From assembly GCA_964020975.1 (NCBI GenBank), contig OZ026623.1:79997225-80061224 (forward strand): 64,000 bases of DNA. Reading direction: 5' to 3'. Under the pieces are notes generated by a model. That model did not search any database. It had not been told where the DNA came from and saw only the letters and a list, made by a program, of their open reading frames with translations. Source of the DNA: Hermodice carunculata (Eukaryota; Annelida; Polychaeta; Eunicida; Amphinomidae). The translations under genes and the position numbers were made by a program. This document shows positions 60,608 to 64,000 of the stretch, in pieces; the first letter of the stretch is position 1; each line of letters opens with the position of its first letter.

Positions 60608-61385
60608 AAGATAAGATAAGATAAGATAAGATAAGATAAGATAAGATAAAACTTTATTTCACGTCGTCATTTCTCATAAAATTAGCATTTGTTGAGAAAT
60701 TTAAGTTCACAAATGCCAAACTGGTGTTCTTCTAGTACTCCCGGAGCCATTTCCATATTCCTTTAATAATTAAGTATTCTGTATTTCCAAAATATTAGTA
60801 ATATCCCGCTTGTCCCCACAGGTACCCACCCGTATTTCACCATTTCTCACCAAGCGAGACCAGGCAATCAGCTATGCAGTTAGGGCGGGAACTTAATGTG
60901 CGTATCTCCTAGTTGGGTCTGTTGGATTACATTTGAATTACTAAACACAAGAGAGAACTCAGTCTCTCGTGTCTCTAATAGTAGCGTTCTGAGCGATATT
61001 TTCGTACCAAATAATTAAAGGATAATATTCCAACTGCCGATCTTGAGCCTTGCATGATTGATTGCAACAAAATGTGGCCAATTTATGGTCACTATTACCA
61101 ATCTTATGGATGAAATTCAAGAAACAGGTGTACATTTGAAGTTCGAAACCAGGAACACCACAATAACACGGGCCAATAGTGGCAATAAATGACGAGAGAG
61201 CACCATGTGAGTGTCCGGCACGGCAACTTCCGTACAAAGCGTATCGTTTTACGTCATGTTGTGTATATCTCATCAATTTGTTTATCTGAATAGCCCCATA
61301 GTTTGGAACCGTACAATGACATACAGAAGAACTAAAACAACTTGAACCGTATCGATGATAAAGTACAGCCACACTATGTCATTAT
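60608..61385 (-). mobile_element. LINE 3' end with (TTATC)n tail
   Basis: The minus-strand tail reads GAAATAAAGTTTTATC followed by eight TTATC units (60609-60648). About 660 bp before it the minus strand encodes LYGSKLWGYSDKQIDEIYTT (near 61250-61320), matching the YGSE.WG motif after the reverse transcriptase palm in CR1/L2-like LINEs, preceded by the expected hydrophobic stretch. Stops and frame changes break the rest. The pentanucleotide tail is typical of 3' ends of such LINEs. Confidence 0.55.
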
Positions 61386-61599
61386 GATATTGATATCTGA
61401 ATACAGTTTACTGTTACAACGTTATTTATTGCACGAGAGTGCATCAACGTAAACAACATTTCTAAGATGAACAAAGCCTCGACTTGTATCCTCCGTCATT
61501 CTGAAGCGAGTGACATAACATTTACATTTACATGCACTCTTAAATAGATAACCGATGTGACATCAAAGTCCAGACTAGTTCAGTCCGAACATTACTTCG

Positions 61600-62725
<1,126 letters not shown>

Positions 62726-62729
62726 TTGT

Positions 62730-62815
62730 GACCATGGAACGGCCGGGTCTCGAACCAGCAACCTTTGGCACCAATCACTAGCCGAAAGTGTGACGTCGGA
62801 CCATGATACATGTAG
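62730..62815 (-). mobile_element. Possible tRNA-derived SINE head
   Basis: The minus strand contains an exact Pol III B box (GGTTCGAGACC) preceded by CGGCTAGTGATTGGTGCCAA and AGGTTGCT. This resembles tRNA-derived SINE heads. A clear A box, anticodon stem or tail was not found, so it is not a functional tRNA gene. Confidence 0.35.
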
Positions 62816-63179
62816 TGAACATAAATCTATTCTTTTTACTGCAGCTAATAGGTTGCAAATTACATCAAGGCTACAACTGCTTGGTTTTTTAAAAATTTAT
62901 TTACTTATTTATTTAATCTATTTGTTTGTTTGTTTGTTTGTTTCAAATGTTTGCATTGCATTACTTAAGATTTGTATTACAGATTATCTCTGAAACAGAC
63001 TTATTATGTGAGTCAAATTTACATTATAGTTAAAAGTGAGACATTTCACAAAGAATATTTTCACTTCATTAATAATGTGTCTGATTAGTACTGGGTTAAC
63101 ATAGGGGATAAAATATTATTTTTGCATATTCAATCAATTATGATTATAATCGTATATGGCAATTAACTTTCATTTATTA

Positions 63180-63525
63180 GCACAGAATGTCAGGGGACAA
63201 GGGGACACCTTTAAACGAAGGTCCATATTTTTTCGGTTCCGTAAATTTCGTGTCAGTACAGGTATATGTTGCACAGGAAACTCGCAGCACAGTCGATTGT
63301 GACAAAATGTGGAGAAGTGAATGGGGAACAAGCATTTTTTCACAGGAAACAAGTAACAGTCGTGATGTAGCTATTTTACCTCCACGTGATTTAGATTATG
63401 CAATGCAACAGGAGACTACAGATTTCAATGGAAGATACTTAATCCATAATATTTTAAAAGATAATACAAGGTTTATTTTGGTAAATAACTATGCTTACAC
63501 AAAATGTCATGAAAAGAAACATTTG
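63180..63525 (+). pseudogene. LINE endonuclease-domain fragment (L1/Tx1-like)
   Basis: AQNVRGQGDTFKRRSIFF in one frame continues in another as QETRST, MWRSEWGTSIFSQETSNSRD, VAILPPRDLDY, DFNGRYLI and RFILVNNYA. These are the NVRG, QETH, W..EWG, S.GVAIL, GR and LVN.Y landmarks of LINE AP-endonucleases. At least one frame change splits it, the catalytic H of QETH is R here, and nothing downstream continues the protein. Confidence 0.65.
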
Positions 63526-63536
63526 AAAGAAAAGAA

Positions 63537-63705
63537 ATAAAGGTTCTTTGGGGTACCAAATAGGGGTTTCAGGTTCTCACAAACACGGTACCTTTTTGGT
63601 TCCTAAACGATCCCTTATGTAGGGTTGTTGTGAAGAACCTTTATTGTGGATTTCTTTGGAGAACCATGACAATTATTCAGAGAACTTTTAGGGTTCTTCA
63701 GTTTC
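63537..63705. repeat. GGTTCT-rich repeat, probable MITE
   Basis: AAAGGTTCTTTGGGGTACC, GGTTCTCAC, GGTACCTTTTTGGTTCC, GAAGAACCTTT, GAGAACC and GGGTTCTT alternate on both strands over 170 bp. Ends and target duplication were not resolved. Confidence 0.45.
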
Positions 63706-64000
63706 AGCTGGGGAACATTCACAAAAATGTCAGGATAAGCTGTCCGTGAACAGGAACGTAGAGTTGCCATATTGCAACAATTTGACACGGTTTGCCAATA
63801 TTGCCCTTGATTGGTGTCTAGCCAAGAGGTAAAGGTATGATGTATTTCAACCATGCCATCTGCTTATGATATTATATCATCTGTTCAAGAGTTTTGCAGC
63901 TTTCTATAGATAAGTGTCCATTTACAATCTAAATTACCTCCATGATTTTTATAATTTAATACGAAGTCTGGTTGCTTCCAATTTTGTAAAATTATCCCAA

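Noticed and set aside
60959-61372. 137-codon minus-strand frame as a gene
   Set aside because: A different minus-strand frame over its start encodes the LINE YGSKLWG motif, and a LINE tail lies downstream, so the region is LINE relic.

Overview
The window is animal nuclear DNA, AT-rich and full of repeats. It carries one recognisable protein-coding exon: the first coding exon of exostosin-1 (EXT1, a heparan sulfate polymerase subunit) on the minus strand at 46889-47784. The protein matches EXT1 of other bilaterians closely. The repeat content (microsatellite-bearing Helitron-like elements, short TA-flanked MITEs, many TGACCTTGACCT words) suggests a marine invertebrate, probably a lophotrochozoan such as a mollusc, with a lancelet or similar animal not excluded. 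I cannot name the species.

Layout: 1-46888 reads as EXT1 intron 1, still open at the left edge of the window. No second EXT1 exon or other gene was recognised in it. It is packed with small DNA-transposon derivatives: three TA-flanked families with CAG termini built from iterated short motifs, hAT-like elements with 5-bp target duplications, palindromic hairpin elements next to TTAA, and a Harbinger-type element with a Myb/SANT-like coding relic. Several are nested in each other. There are also tandem repeats, including an array of AGGTCAAGGTCA words at 17.5-18.3 kb, near-perfect palindromes, and one complete Helitron-like element at 25.9-26.4 kb.

47785-48180 is the EXT1 5' leader and promoter side. 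It has three very short upstream ORFs, a YY1/TISU-like word, and ETS, CRE and CCAAT words. From 48.3 kb to the right edge the sequence lies upstream of EXT1 and no host gene was recognised. Its character differs: long microsatellites and, between 50.6 and 60.2 kb, about ten copies of a non-autonomous Helitron/Helentron-like (HINE-type) element with a 5' hairpin, (CTTT)n tract, roughly 145-bp internal tandem repeats, a 3' hairpin and a CTAG end. Some copies are joined head to tail. LINE fragments lie at 60.6-61.4 kb (minus) and 63.2-63.5 kb (plus).

The most interesting material is the Helitron-like family, whose end stems appear to change in step between subfamilies, and the iterated-motif architecture of the intronic MITEs. 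Family names rest on termini and target duplications read by eye, not on database searches.
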